Assembly: GCA_934434555.1 (NCBI GenBank)
Contig: CAKRZX010000019.1
Location: 1-47,328, forward strand
DNA: 47,328 nt
Source: an uncultured Clostridia bacterium
GTDB lineage: Bacteria; Bacillota; Clostridia; Christensenellales; QALW01
Reading direction: 5' to 3'
Shown: positions 1 through 7,564 of the stretch, piece after piece
How positions within the stretch are numbered: position 1 is the stretch's first letter
Layout: every line of letters begins with the position of its first letter
Notes under the pieces: model-generated
What the model saw: the letters and a program-made list of their open reading frames with translations, nothing else
What the model was told of the DNA's origin: nothing
Database searches by the model: none
Position numbers and translations under genes: made by a program

Positions 1-2
1 GT

Positions 3-308
3 ACAATCAAGCTATTAAAAGTTGCCCACACAGAAGAAACAACAACCGTTACGGCTGACATTTTCGGAACAAAAACCCTTCTTCCCGAAAATCAAAAGCC
101 GTATACAGAAAAATTTAAAAAGAGATTGATCATGCAAAGGGCAAGGTATCCCGAAAAGCGAAAAGCGGACGGCGAGTTCTTTACCGAAAAGGATTGCCCG
201 TCCTGCGGCGCCAATTTTATGCCTGATGAAAACTACTGCTGTTCGTTCTGTGGGTACGGCTTACAGGTCAACAATGCAAAATGGATCGTACAAAAAAATA
301 AATTATAG
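3..308 (+). CDS. Zinc-ribbon protein, C-terminal part (5' end outside window)
   Basis: The frame is open from the first bases of the window, so the gene begins upstream and only its last 101 codons are seen. The visible part starts with a beta-rich stretch and ends with a CxxC...CxxC zinc ribbon (CPSCGANF then CSFC) followed by a short NAKWIV tail. That arrangement resembles the C-terminus of bacterial Tim44-like/zinc-ribbon proteins, where the ribbon follows the NTF2-like domain. This assignment is from memory and the diagnostic domain is cut off. The TTG at 126 is an internal codon and not the start. The gene is followed 15 bases later by the DUF4428-type gene and is probably in the same operon. 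Confidence 0.65.
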   Translation, partial: TIKLLKVAHTEETTTVTADIFGTKTLLPENQKPYTEKFKKRLIMQRARYPEKRKADGEFFTEKDCPSCGANFMPDENYCCSFCGYGLQVNNAKWIVQKNKL

Positions 309-323
309 ACGGAGAATTACATC

Positions 324-1190
324 ATGGGACTATTTGACAAAAAATACTGCGACATCTGCGGTGAGAAAATCGGACTTCTTGGAAACCGCAAGCTGGAGGA
401 CGGGAATCTCTGTAAGGACTGCGCAAGAAAGCTCTCGCCGTTTTTCAGCGAGCGGCGGAACTCGACCGTGGAGGACATCAGGCGCCAGCTTGCTTACCGT
501 GCGGAAAACGAAAAGAAGCTTGCCGGCTTTGCCCCGTCAATCACCTTTGACGGGAGCAAAAAGGTATACATCGATCCTATAGGAGAGCGGTTCATCGTTA
601 CCGGGACCTCCAACTGGCGCAGCAGCAACCCCGACCTCATTGCGTTTTCCCAGGTGCTGGGGGTGAATACGGATATCCGGGAAAACAAGGAGGAGATCTT
701 TGACAAGGACTCCGACGGAAATAAGAAGAGCTATGTACCGCCCCGCTATGCCTGCGACTATGAGTTTAATGTGACGCTCCGAGTGGATTCACCCTGGTTT
801 GATGAGATTGAGCTGGAGCTGAGCGACGGCAACCGCCCCGACAGTCCCTATACCGACCTTTACCGTCAATATGAACAGAGGATGCACGAGCTTGCGGATA
901 TTTTGATGCGCCGGGATAACAGAAACCGGGTTTGGGACGGCGGCGGCACCATGAATCGGGTGGATAACGAGGACTTCCGCCCGGAAAGGCCCTCCCCCAC
1001 GCCTAATGCAATGGGCGGCGAGACATGGGTATGCCCGTCCTGCGGCGCACAAAACAGCGGAAAATTCTGCGCAAACTGCGGCGCTGTAAAACCCGTAGCG
1101 TGTTCCTGTTGTTCCAATTGCGGGTGGAGGCCGGCGAATGGGCAGAGCTTGCCGAAATTCTGTCCGGAGTGCGGCAGACCGCTTCAATAA
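324..1190 (+). CDS. DUF4428-type protein with C-terminal double zinc ribbon
   Basis: A 288-residue soluble protein with an SD (GGAG) about 10 bases before ATG. Residues 7-45 form a treble-clef/DUF4428-like module (CDICGEKIGLL... CKDCARKLS). The middle (about 70-190) is a beta-rich unknown domain. The C-terminus carries two zinc ribbons, the first CPSCGAQ...CANCG and the second CSNCGWR...CPECG. No signal peptide or membrane segment is visible, so it is probably cytoplasmic. DUF4428 proteins are common in Clostridia and have no established biochemical role. The protein shares its N-terminal module with the product of 1786-2538, so the operon encodes two paralogous zinc proteins. Function is unknown; a metal-dependent protein-interaction role is only an inference. 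Confidence 0.8.
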   Translation: MGLFDKKYCDICGEKIGLLGNRKLEDGNLCKDCARKLSPFFSERRNSTVEDIRRQLAYRAENEKKLAGFAPSITFDGSKKVYIDPIGERFIVTGTSNWRSSNPDLIAFSQVLGVNTDIRENKEEIFDKDSDGNKKSYVPPRYACDYEFNVTLRVDSPWFDEIELELSDGNRPDSPYTDLYRQYEQRMHELADILMRRDNRNRVWDGGGTMNRVDNEDFRPERPSPTPNAMGGETWVCPSCGAQNSGKFCANCGAVKPVACSCCSNCGWRPANGQSLPKFCPECGRPLQ

Positions 1191-1194
1191 AACA

Positions 1195-1719
1195 ATGAAG
1201 CACACCATATGTAAGGTCGTGACTGTTGTGTTTGCTCTCTTGCCGGTTTTCGGGCTTTTCGGCTGCGGCGGAAGTAAAAAATACACTTCCGATGATGTCG
1301 TCTTGATCAATACCGCTTATTACGGCACGGAAATGAACCCCGTGTATTCCTTCGCCCTGAAAAAAGAAAAAGACGGCTGGTTATTCTCTGCAGACTGTCT
1401 TGTGGGAAGTCAGAAGGATCATTACACCTCGTTCGGTTCCTTCCCGATAACGGCAGAGGATGCGGAGGGCTTCCTGCGTATCCTCTGTGAGGACGGCGAA
1501 ATAGAAAAGCTTTACAAGCATCGTAATCCGATAAGGATTTTTAGAAGCTCCGATGCACCGACGCGCAGCTCCGGAATGACCTTCTCTGACGGAAACACGA
1601 CAGAGAAGGAAACAATGCTCGGTGACAGGGCGCTTAACTATCTCTATGCGCTTGCCGACAGGTATTATGAGGCGGCTGAAAGTTCAGCAGACACTTCGCC
1701 GGATACAGCAACGAGCTGA
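1195..1719 (+). CDS. Putative lipoprotein of unknown function
   Basis: A 174-residue protein. The chosen ATG lies four bases after the preceding stop and gives a clean lipoprotein signal: MKH, a hydrophobic core (VVTVVFALLPVFG) and the lipobox LFGC with Cys at residue 23. Starting further upstream at 1138 would put a long charged leader in front of the signal and overlap the previous gene, so I rejected it. No convincing SD is present; translation may be coupled to the upstream gene. After the lipidated Cys come a small beta-rich domain and an acidic Ser/Thr tail. It matches no family I recognise. It would sit on the outer face of the membrane. Confidence 0.7.
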   Translation: MKHTICKVVTVVFALLPVFGLFGCGGSKKYTSDDVVLINTAYYGTEMNPVYSFALKKEKDGWLFSADCLVGSQKDHYTSFGSFPITAEDAEGFLRILCEDGEIEKLYKHRNPIRIFRSSDAPTRSSGMTFSDGNTTEKETMLGDRALNYLYALADRYYEAAESSADTSPDTATS

Positions 1720-1785
1720 GCAGCATCCTGCCAAAGCAGGAAAACTGAAAAACAAACCGACGATGTCGGAAAAAGGAGGAGAATT

Positions 1786-2538
1786 ATGGCTAATCAATGC
1801 GCTATCTGTGGTGCGGATATCAATCTGATCCAAACCCAAAAGCTGTCGGACGGCAACTGTATATGCCGCAAGAATTGCAGAAAAAAGGGCTTCAAGGCAT
1901 ATGACTATGTGCATAGCAATCTTCCGGCTGTCCAGGCGCATCTTGCACAGGTGGAGCGCGGCACCAAGCTGTGGGAGCACTATTTCCTGCCACGGGGGAA
2001 AACAAAGGATAAGAGCAAAAAACTGAAGCGCTTCGGCACCTATCTCTATGTGGCGGAGGATATCGGTCTGATGGCGTATATCCAAAACGATTACAAGTTT
2101 ATGATGTTTGGCAAGACCACCCGTGCCTGCGTGTACCGCATTGCTGACCTGCGCAGCTATAAGTATGAGGAGCAGCTCGTTAAAAACGGTGATAAGACCG
2201 AGAAGAAGCCCTTTGTAAGGCTCAGCTTTACCAATACGCAGGGTCTTTACGAGTTTGTTCTCCCTATGAATAATTTTAGGGATTTCGAAAAGCTTAAAAA
2301 ATATTTCGACACGCTGTTCGGCATACAAAATACACTCGGCAACGCCCCAAATGTTTGGAAGCAGCAGATGACTGCGGTTAAGGATATAGCGTCAGGGTTT
2401 TCTGCCACGGTAAAAGGAGAAGCCGATGCCGGGGACAGGGCGGCGCAGGCGATCGACTCCCTGGATGCCGCAATCTACGGCGACCGCACCGAGTGGATTC
2501 AGAAAGCAGATGCGGTCCTTGCGGCGTTTAATGGGTGA
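1786..2538 (+). CDS. DUF4428 domain protein
   Basis: A 250-residue protein with a strong SD (AAAGGAGGA) before ATG. Residues 6-40 are a DUF4428-like zinc module (CAICGADINLI ... CICRKNCRKK) that parallels the N-terminus of the protein encoded at 324-1190. Residues about 85-180 form a beta-rich region (FGTYLYVAED, FVRLSFTNTQGLYEFVLP) that looks like a PH-like fold, which is a common partner of DUF4428; this is inference from pattern. The C-terminal 60 residues are helical. There is no signal peptide. It lies in the same run of genes as the zinc-ribbon/TPM pair, which argues for a shared role in envelope stress, but nothing in the sequence shows a catalytic site. Confidence 0.75.
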   Translation: MANQCAICGADINLIQTQKLSDGNCICRKNCRKKGFKAYDYVHSNLPAVQAHLAQVERGTKLWEHYFLPRGKTKDKSKKLKRFGTYLYVAEDIGLMAYIQNDYKFMMFGKTTRACVYRIADLRSYKYEEQLVKNGDKTEKKPFVRLSFTNTQGLYEFVLPMNNFRDFEKLKKYFDTLFGIQNTLGNAPNVWKQQMTAVKDIASGFSATVKGEADAGDRAAQAIDSLDAAIYGDRTEWIQKADAVLAAFNG

Positions 2539-2563
2539 ATTTTTTTAGAGAGGAGATCTTTTC

Positions 2564-3658
2564 ATGCAAACATTGCAGGAATATAAATGCCCCTGTTGCG
2601 GCGGCGCGATAGCCTTTGACAGCACACTCCAGAAGATGAAGTGTCCTTTTTGCGACACTGAGTTTGAAATGGAGGCGCTGGCAAGCTACGACGCAGAGCT
2701 GCAAAACGAAAAATCCGACAACATGGAATGGGAAACCGCTGCCGGAGGAGACTGGCAGGAGGGAGAAACCGACGGCCTGCGTTCCTATGTGTGCAAGTCC
2801 TGTGGCGGCGAGATCGTCGGCGATGCCAACCTGGCGGCTACCGCCTGCCCATTCTGCGGCAATCCCGTGGTGATGATGGGCCAATTATCAGGTGCTCTCA
2901 AACCGGATCTTGTCATTCCGTTCAAGCTGGATAAAAAGGCGGCAAAAGCGGGGCTGATGAAGCACATGACCGGTAAGCGGCTGCTGCCAAAGATTTTCAA
3001 GGATCAGAACCACATCGACGAGATCAAGGGAATTTATGTTCCCTTCTGGCTTTTCGATACCGATGTGGATGCGCAGATTCGCTATCGCGCCACCCGGGTG
3101 CGTACATGGAGTGACAAAGACTACAATTATACGGAAACAAGCTATTATATGGCGCATCGCGGCGGCAGCATCGGCTTTGAGCATGTCCCGGTGGACGGCT
3201 CGTCAAAAATGGCGGATGACCTGATGGAATCCATTGAACCATACGATTTTTCCGAGGCGGTGGACTTTCAGACAGCGTATCTTGCAGGGTATCTGGCGGA
3301 TAAATACGATGTAACTGCCGAGGCGAGTATTGACCGTGCCAACAAACGCGTCAAGCGCTCTACCGAGGATACCTTTGCCGGAACTGTGCAGGGATATACC
3401 ACGGTCACGACGGAATACAGCAGTGTGCAGTTCCGCGACGGCAAGGCACGTTATGCGCTGTATCCCGTGTGGTTGCTCAACACAACGTGGAACGGAAACA
3501 AATACACATTTGCCATGAACGGACAGACCGGGAAATTCGTCGGCGATCTGCCGGTGGATAAAGCTGCGGCAACGCGCTGGACATTCCTGTTGGCGGCGAT
3601 ATACAGCGTCGCTGCCTATGGCGTGGCCTGGCTCCTGCACATGATCGGACTATTTTAA
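2564..3658 (+). CDS. YdjG-like double zinc-ribbon membrane protein
   Basis: A 364-residue protein with SD GAGGAG. Two TFIIB-type ribbons are clear: Cys9/Cys12 with Cys27/Cys30, and Cys77/Cys80 with Cys95/Cys98. A central beta-rich domain (about 110-335) contains WLFDTDVDAQIRYRA and a repeated aromatic pattern. A single membrane segment (WTFLLAAIYSVAAYGVAWLL) ends the protein. Proteins of this type are often misnamed PriA/helicase because of the ribbon; no helicase motif is present. In Bacillus subtilis the equivalent YdjG is encoded beside YdjH (TPM domain) and PspA. Here the next gene, 12 bases on, is also a TPM protein, so the pair is conserved. The likely role is in membrane/envelope stress; the mechanism is unknown. 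Confidence 0.8.
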   Translation: MQTLQEYKCPCCGGAIAFDSTLQKMKCPFCDTEFEMEALASYDAELQNEKSDNMEWETAAGGDWQEGETDGLRSYVCKSCGGEIVGDANLAATACPFCGNPVVMMGQLSGALKPDLVIPFKLDKKAAKAGLMKHMTGKRLLPKIFKDQNHIDEIKGIYVPFWLFDTDVDAQIRYRATRVRTWSDKDYNYTETSYYMAHRGGSIGFEHVPVDGSSKMADDLMESIEPYDFSEAVDFQTAYLAGYLADKYDVTAEASIDRANKRVKRSTEDTFAGTVQGYTTVTTEYSSVQFRDGKARYALYPVWLLNTTWNGNKYTFAMNGQTGKFVGDLPVDKAAATRWTFLLAAIYSVAAYGVAWLLHMIGLF

Positions 3659-3670
3659 GGAGGAAACAGA

Positions 3671-4489
3671 ATGAAAAAGAAAATATGGACAGTTCTGCTT
3701 ACTCTTGTGCTCTGTCTGTGTGTGACAGTTCCTACCTTTGCCGAGGGCACCACCGGGTTTGCGGGTGATAAGGATCGGGTCGTAGATGATGCCGATCTGT
3801 TGTCCGAAAGTGAGGAGACGGCGCTGCGGGAAAAGCTCGAGGAGATCCGTGTGCGTCAAAAGATGGACATCGTCATCGTGACTGCGAAAACGCTGAACGG
3901 AGCTACGCCTGCCGACTATGCCGATGACACCTACGATTATAACGGCTACGGTTACGGCAACAACAGGGATGGTCTGCTGCTGCTCATCAGCATGGAGGAT
4001 CGTGACTGGTACATATCCACCACCGGCTACGGCATCACGGCATTCACGGATGCGGGAATTCAATATATCGGAGATAAGATAAAGGAGCATCTGTCGGATG
4101 GCGATTATGCTGACGCTTTTAATACCTTTGCCGAGCTTTGCGACGATTTTATTACAAAAGCAAGAACCGAAAAGCCATACGATTCCGGCAATATGCCTAA
4201 AGAGCCTATGAAACCGGGCTGGATACTGGTGGCGATCATAGCCGGCTTTATTCTGTCCTTTATCACGGTGGGCTCTATGAAGGGTAAGCTCAAAACCGTG
4301 CGATTCCAGCCTGCGGCGAACAGTTATATGAAAGCCGGCAGCATGAATATCACCGAGAGCCGCGATATGTTCCTGTATAACACTGTCACACGCACTGCGA
4401 AACCGAAAGCCAGCGATTCAGGCGGAGGGAGCAGCACGCACACGTCTTCTTCCGGATCGTCCCATGGAGGCGGAGGAGGCAAATTCTAA
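3671..4489 (+). CDS. TPM-domain (TLP18.3/Psb32/MOLO-1) membrane protein, YdjH-like
   Basis: A 272-residue protein with a perfect SD (AGGAGGA). Residues 1-25 are a signal peptide ending near TFAEG. Residues about 35-165 are a TPM domain (RVVDDADLLSESEETALREK, then DIVIVTAKTLNG, then DGLLLLISMEDRDWYIST). A membrane helix follows (ILVAIIAGFILSFITVGS, about 183-200). The tail ends in Gly/Ser/His-rich sequence (SSHGGGGGKF), typical of this family. TPM domains are reported as phosphatase-like or adaptor domains of the extracytoplasmic face. The gene directly follows the YdjG-like gene, as in the Bacillus ydjGH arrangement. The assignment to family is firm and the biochemical function is not. Confidence 0.85.
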   Translation: MKKKIWTVLLTLVLCLCVTVPTFAEGTTGFAGDKDRVVDDADLLSESEETALREKLEEIRVRQKMDIVIVTAKTLNGATPADYADDTYDYNGYGYGNNRDGLLLLISMEDRDWYISTTGYGITAFTDAGIQYIGDKIKEHLSDGDYADAFNTFAELCDDFITKARTEKPYDSGNMPKEPMKPGWILVAIIAGFILSFITVGSMKGKLKTVRFQPAANSYMKAGSMNITESRDMFLYNTVTRTAKPKASDSGGGSSTHTSSSGSSHGGGGGKF

Positions 4490-4550
4490 CGCCAGCTTCG
4501 CCCGCAAGAAAAAGCAGCAATAAAAAATTATATATAAGGAGAGATGACCC

Positions 4551-5120
4551 ATGAGTATCTTTGACAAACTGAAAAGCACAGCCCAGCAGGCGGTGAGCAC
4601 CACCGCACGATCCATCGGCAACAAGCGGGAGACCTTTACCTTCTCGTCACTGCCGGAAAGCCTTGCCGAAATGCAGGCGCTACCCGAGGCAAGTCTTGAC
4701 ACGCCGTTTAAAACGGCAGCACTTACGGTTCTTGCCCTCTGTGCATACGCGGCGGACAAGAACATCGGTACCGAGATGCTGAATTGGCTGCGGGGACCCC
4801 GTCCGCTGAACGGACAGGAAATTTCCTTCCTTAACGACCGTTTCCGCGACGGGAAGACCTATCTGCCCTTCACGTATTTTTCCGGCTCCACACCGGAAAA
4901 CAACTACACCCCTACTGAGCCGTATACAATTGTCGTTGAAAGCAATCACGTGTCCGGCGAGGAGCAGGGCTATATGAAGCTGTTTATTCCCTGCGGCGGT
5001 GCGGACGATCCCCGTCCCATTAAGATGCGGCAGCGCGGCAGCGACGGCAAGTGGTTTTTGTGGGAGCAGTATCTGCTGACCGGCGTGCGTACACCGAAGT
5101 CGGCCGATCCGTGGGCTTGA
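4551..5120 (+). CDS. Conserved unknown protein (possible DUF6935)
   Basis: A 189-residue soluble protein with SD AAGGAGAG. It has an amphipathic start (MSIFDKLKSTAQQAV) and a helical segment (TPFKTAALTVLALCAYAADK). It then has a beta-rich half with a conserved-looking block (RPLNGQEISFLNDRF, YLPFTYFSGSTPENNYTP) and ends in TGVRTPKSADPWA. I recall this layout as DUF6935, found in Clostridia near TPM-type genes, but I cannot confirm the number. There are no catalytic motifs, signal peptide or Cys ligands. It lies 61 bases after the TPM gene on the same strand and is probably co-transcribed with it. Confidence 0.7.
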   Translation: MSIFDKLKSTAQQAVSTTARSIGNKRETFTFSSLPESLAEMQALPEASLDTPFKTAALTVLALCAYAADKNIGTEMLNWLRGPRPLNGQEISFLNDRFRDGKTYLPFTYFSGSTPENNYTPTEPYTIVVESNHVSGEEQGYMKLFIPCGGADDPRPIKMRQRGSDGKWFLWEQYLLTGVRTPKSADPWA

Positions 5121-5147
5121 TGATTTGATTAGAAGGAGGAAATAAAG

Positions 5148-5555
5148 ATGGATATTCTCGGGATTTGGAAAGTAAAGGAAGTCCGTGTGCCCACACCGGA
5201 TGGAACGAAGGTTTTTACACCCGATAACCCGCCTCAGGATGAGCGATTTGAGGGCAGTGCCGAATTGATGCAGTACCGGACGGAGTTTGCCGAGGGCGGC
5301 GTGCTCAATACGCTCATGTTCGTGCCGGAGGAAATGCGCGAGGAGGCTGCCAAGCACGGGGCGGTTGTCCGTGAGGACGGCTATGCCGCTGTTGAAAGCA
5401 CGGTATGGAAGGAAGAGAACGGAAAGATCTACTATGACACGAAGGTCGAGGGTGAGGTTTTCGGGGAAAAGGTTGATTCCTTTGCGGAGATTCCCGTCAC
5501 CGAAGACGGATGCCTGCTGTATAGCTACGGAATGATTCTTCTGGAAAGAGTCTGA
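5148..5555 (+). CDS. Small unknown protein, lipocalin-like beta pattern
   Basis: A 135-residue protein with a perfect SD (AAGGAGGA) 27 bases after the previous stop. It begins DILGIWKVKEV, then shows alternating strands (YAAVESTVWKEENGKIYYDT, KVEGEVFGEKVDSFAEI) and ends LLYSYGMILLERV. The GIWKV opening and up-and-down strands recall small lipocalin-like beta barrels, but this is a pattern guess. There is no signal peptide, so it is predicted to be cytoplasmic. Function is unknown. Tight spacing puts it in the same operon as its neighbours. Confidence 0.65.
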   Translation: MDILGIWKVKEVRVPTPDGTKVFTPDNPPQDERFEGSAELMQYRTEFAEGGVLNTLMFVPEEMREEAAKHGAVVREDGYAAVESTVWKEENGKIYYDTKVEGEVFGEKVDSFAEIPVTEDGCLLYSYGMILLERV

Positions 5556-5586
5556 CCGGACTGTTTACAACGGTGAAGGTGATACA

Positions 5587-5928
5587 ATGAATGTTGATAA
5601 TCCATATAACCTTAACCTGGAATCAACCGAATCGCAGACGGTAAGCGAAAATCGAGCCGATGAATCGGTTTTGAAAGAAACTTTCAAGGAATATTTCGGA
5701 GAATTGAACTATTTCTTTGCCGCAGAACAGGCCGATTTTACCCTTGATGATGTGATTGCACATATCGGTGTTGATCCATCGGAGTACCGTTACGATGCTG
5801 AGCGGGATGCACAGATTTATTCATGGTATGCTGCAAAAAGCAAAGCAAAAGTGCTGCATGTCTGGTTTAAGGATGGCAAGCTCTACGCTTGCGGCGCATA
5901 CAATCTCGGTTTTCCGAAAATGTCATAG
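5587..5928 (+). CDS. Small unknown acidic protein
   Basis: A 113-residue protein with SD GAAGGTGAT just before ATG. The first 30 residues are Asn/Ser/Glu-rich and probably disordered. The rest is a compact alpha/beta region (FTLDDVIAHIGVDPSEYRYD then KVLHVWFKDGKLYACGAYNLG). The second half resembles the short helix-then-hairpin seen in SmpA/OmlA-like lipoproteins, where a residue pair is followed by a strand such as YSW or VWFKDGKL. There is no lipobox or signal peptide, however, so that likeness is weak. It is the last gene before the pair of hairpins at 5945-6005. Confidence 0.6.
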   Translation: MNVDNPYNLNLESTESQTVSENRADESVLKETFKEYFGELNYFFAAEQADFTLDDVIAHIGVDPSEYRYDAERDAQIYSWYAAKSKAKVLHVWFKDGKLYACGAYNLGFPKMS

Positions 5929-5944
5929 TCTGTGTGCGGGAGAG

Positions 5945-6005
5945 GCTTGCTGCGGCAAGCTTCTTTCCGAAAGGCACCGAATGGGATTCGGTACCTTTCG
6001 GAAAG
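5945..6005 (+). promoter_or_regulatory. Tandem RNA hairpins overlapping the leader of the 6015 gene
   Basis: Two adjacent inverted repeats occupy the gap between the genes. The first is GCTTGC/GCAAGC (5945-5960). The second has 19-base arms, 5963-5981 and 5987-6005, with a single mismatch and a five-base loop. The second hairpin runs directly into the GAAAGAAAGGA ribosome-binding region of the lipoprotein gene, and no U-run follows it. It is therefore more likely an RNA-stability or translation-control element than a terminator. This function is inferred from position only. Confidence 0.55.
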
Positions 6006-6014
6006 AAAGGATAA

Positions 6015-7406
6015 ATGAAAAAGCGTCTTTTATGCTTTATGTTGGTTTTGGTCTCCTTAATATCCGTTTCCGCTTGCGCTTCAAAGCGTAACAAGTGTAG
6101 TAATAATGATAATAATTATTACGGAGGGTATCCTATGGATTTCAAAAGCTTTAAGCTGGTGCAAACCGATATGACGGCACAGCACCGTGTTTATGAGGGA
6201 TACAAAACGGAGAACGGCGTTCATTTGGAGTATTACATCAGCACGGAAATGTGGGATGATAAGACCTCCGGGAATGCGGAATGCCGCGATACCATCCGCA
6301 AAATTGACGGAGACGAAAAGCTTTTTCAAAAGCTGTGTGAATTATTCGGTAATTGCAGAATAGAAAAATGGGCAGACTTTCACGGTTACGATTCTCAGGT
6401 GCTTGACGGAACCGGTATGAGCTTTGAGGTCGTGTTGGCGGACGGGACGAAGATAAGCGCCCAAGGAACCAACAGCTTTCCGAAAAACTATTCGTCATTT
6501 GCGCAGGAGCTTTGTAAGCTCATAACGACCGAAAAAATAAGCTCGGTGCGGTTTTCCGAAGGCACCTATGAGATCACACTGCCGGAAAGCTGGGTGGGTA
6601 CCGTTACGGCAAGCTTTTCCGAAAACCAGGTGGCGTTTTATGTTGATAAAACCGACGGAAGTGAACTTACATTTTTTATCATCGACAACGATACATACGG
6701 TTATTCATCAGATTTCTATAAAGGAAGAATAGAAGTCGGGCGGCTTGTTTCGGACGAGGATGTCAGATTTATTACGGCACGCGATAATTATTCAATAGCT
6801 TCATATGCGAAAAGTGTTTCCGAGGAAGCTGTTGCGATTTGGAAAAATTATGAAAATGATAAGCTTGCCATAATTGAAAGTCTTCGCGGAGTAAACGGGT
6901 ATGCGTTTTCTCCTGAGGACGGAACAGTCCTATACTACGCAGATGCGAGAGAAATGGCAGATGAAGCGAGAAGCCTTTGGCTGAGCTTGAATTTTGCAGG
7001 TGAGTATCCGGGCGGCGCGAAGCCTGTACGGCTCAAGCGAAAGAATTATGTGCCTATGTTTCCTCCGTATGATTATATAAACACGATCGAAGGTGTTCGA
7101 AAAAAATTCTTAAAGGTTTTTTCGGAGGAATTTACCGATAAAACGCTTAATCGTGCGGTTGCCGATAAAGAACTGATTGAATATAAGGGCGATGTCTATG
7201 TAGCTTGCAAGAAGCGTAAGGGCGAAGCCTCTTACAACAACTGTGTGGACAGTGTCCGGGATGAAGGCGACGGAAAATTTACGGTTGTGATTGCTGTGAA
7301 AATGCCGCCAAGCGGCAGCAAGCTCTATGTTGAACTGCCGACAGAGAAAAATGTTGCGGGAGAGTTTGTGTTTTCAGACTATCCCTATTGGGAAAAAAGC
7401 GAATGA
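6015..7406 (+). CDS. Large putative lipoprotein of unknown function
   Basis: A 463-residue protein with SD AAAGGA. It has a lipoprotein signal (MKKRLLCFMLVLVSLI, lipobox SVSAC, Cys at residue 21). The mature protein has an N-terminal alpha/beta region, then at about 175-290 a beta domain (YEITLPESWVGTVTASFS, LTFFIIDNDTYGYSSDF) that looks like a repeated module of clostridial surface lipoproteins. A third region (about 350-460) carries KKFLKVFSEEFTDKTLNRAV and ends in a strand-rich block. No catalytic motif is evident. Codons 3' of the stop stay open in the same frame up to 7526 (see separate entry). Confidence 0.7.
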   Translation: MKKRLLCFMLVLVSLISVSACASKRNKCSNNDNNYYGGYPMDFKSFKLVQTDMTAQHRVYEGYKTENGVHLEYYISTEMWDDKTSGNAECRDTIRKIDGDEKLFQKLCELFGNCRIEKWADFHGYDSQVLDGTGMSFEVVLADGTKISAQGTNSFPKNYSSFAQELCKLITTEKISSVRFSEGTYEITLPESWVGTVTASFSENQVAFYVDKTDGSELTFFIIDNDTYGYSSDFYKGRIEVGRLVSDEDVRFITARDNYSIASYAKSVSEEAVAIWKNYENDKLAIIESLRGVNGYAFSPEDGTVLYYADAREMADEARSLWLSLNFAGEYPGGAKPVRLKRKNYVPMFPPYDYINTIEGVRKKFLKVFSEEFTDKTLNRAVADKELIEYKGDVYVACKKRKGEASYNNCVDSVRDEGDGKFTVVIAVKMPPSGSKLYVELPTEKNVAGEFVFSDYPYWEKSE

Positions 7407-7526
7407 TCTTTCCTTTTTGAACTGGAACATACCGAGATCTTTTCTCGGCAGATGGGGAAACTGCCGAATCATCTGATCGAAAACAGCCTTTATGATATGG
7501 ATTATTCAATCCCAAGGGGCTATTGA
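7407..7526 (+). pseudogene. Possible coding relic in frame after the 6015-7406 stop
   Basis: Reading on from the TGA at 7404-7406 in the same frame gives 39 sense codons before a TGA at 7524-7526. The peptide looks like real protein, with a charged helix (ELEHTEIFSRQMGKL) followed by PNHLIENSLYDMDYSIPRGY. No start codon with an SD precedes it; the only ATG nearby is at 7452. It could be the end of a lost gene or a readthrough extension. I do not recognise the family. Confidence 0.35.
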
Positions 7527-7564
7527 AATTCGGGAACAAATAATAAATCATAGGAGGAGCAGAT

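Noticed and set aside
789..1310. A 173-codon open frame on the minus strand opposite the DUF4428 gene
   Set aside because: It lies wholly over better-supported plus-strand genes with SD sites and conserved Cys motifs, and its product has no plausible domain.
2564..3658. Calling this gene PriA/DNA helicase because of its zinc ribbons
   Set aside because: No Walker motifs or helicase motifs are present; the layout is ribbon, beta domain, single membrane helix, as in YdjG.
5963..6005. Rho-independent terminator
   Set aside because: The stem is strong but no T-run follows in either direction, and it ends at the next gene's SD.
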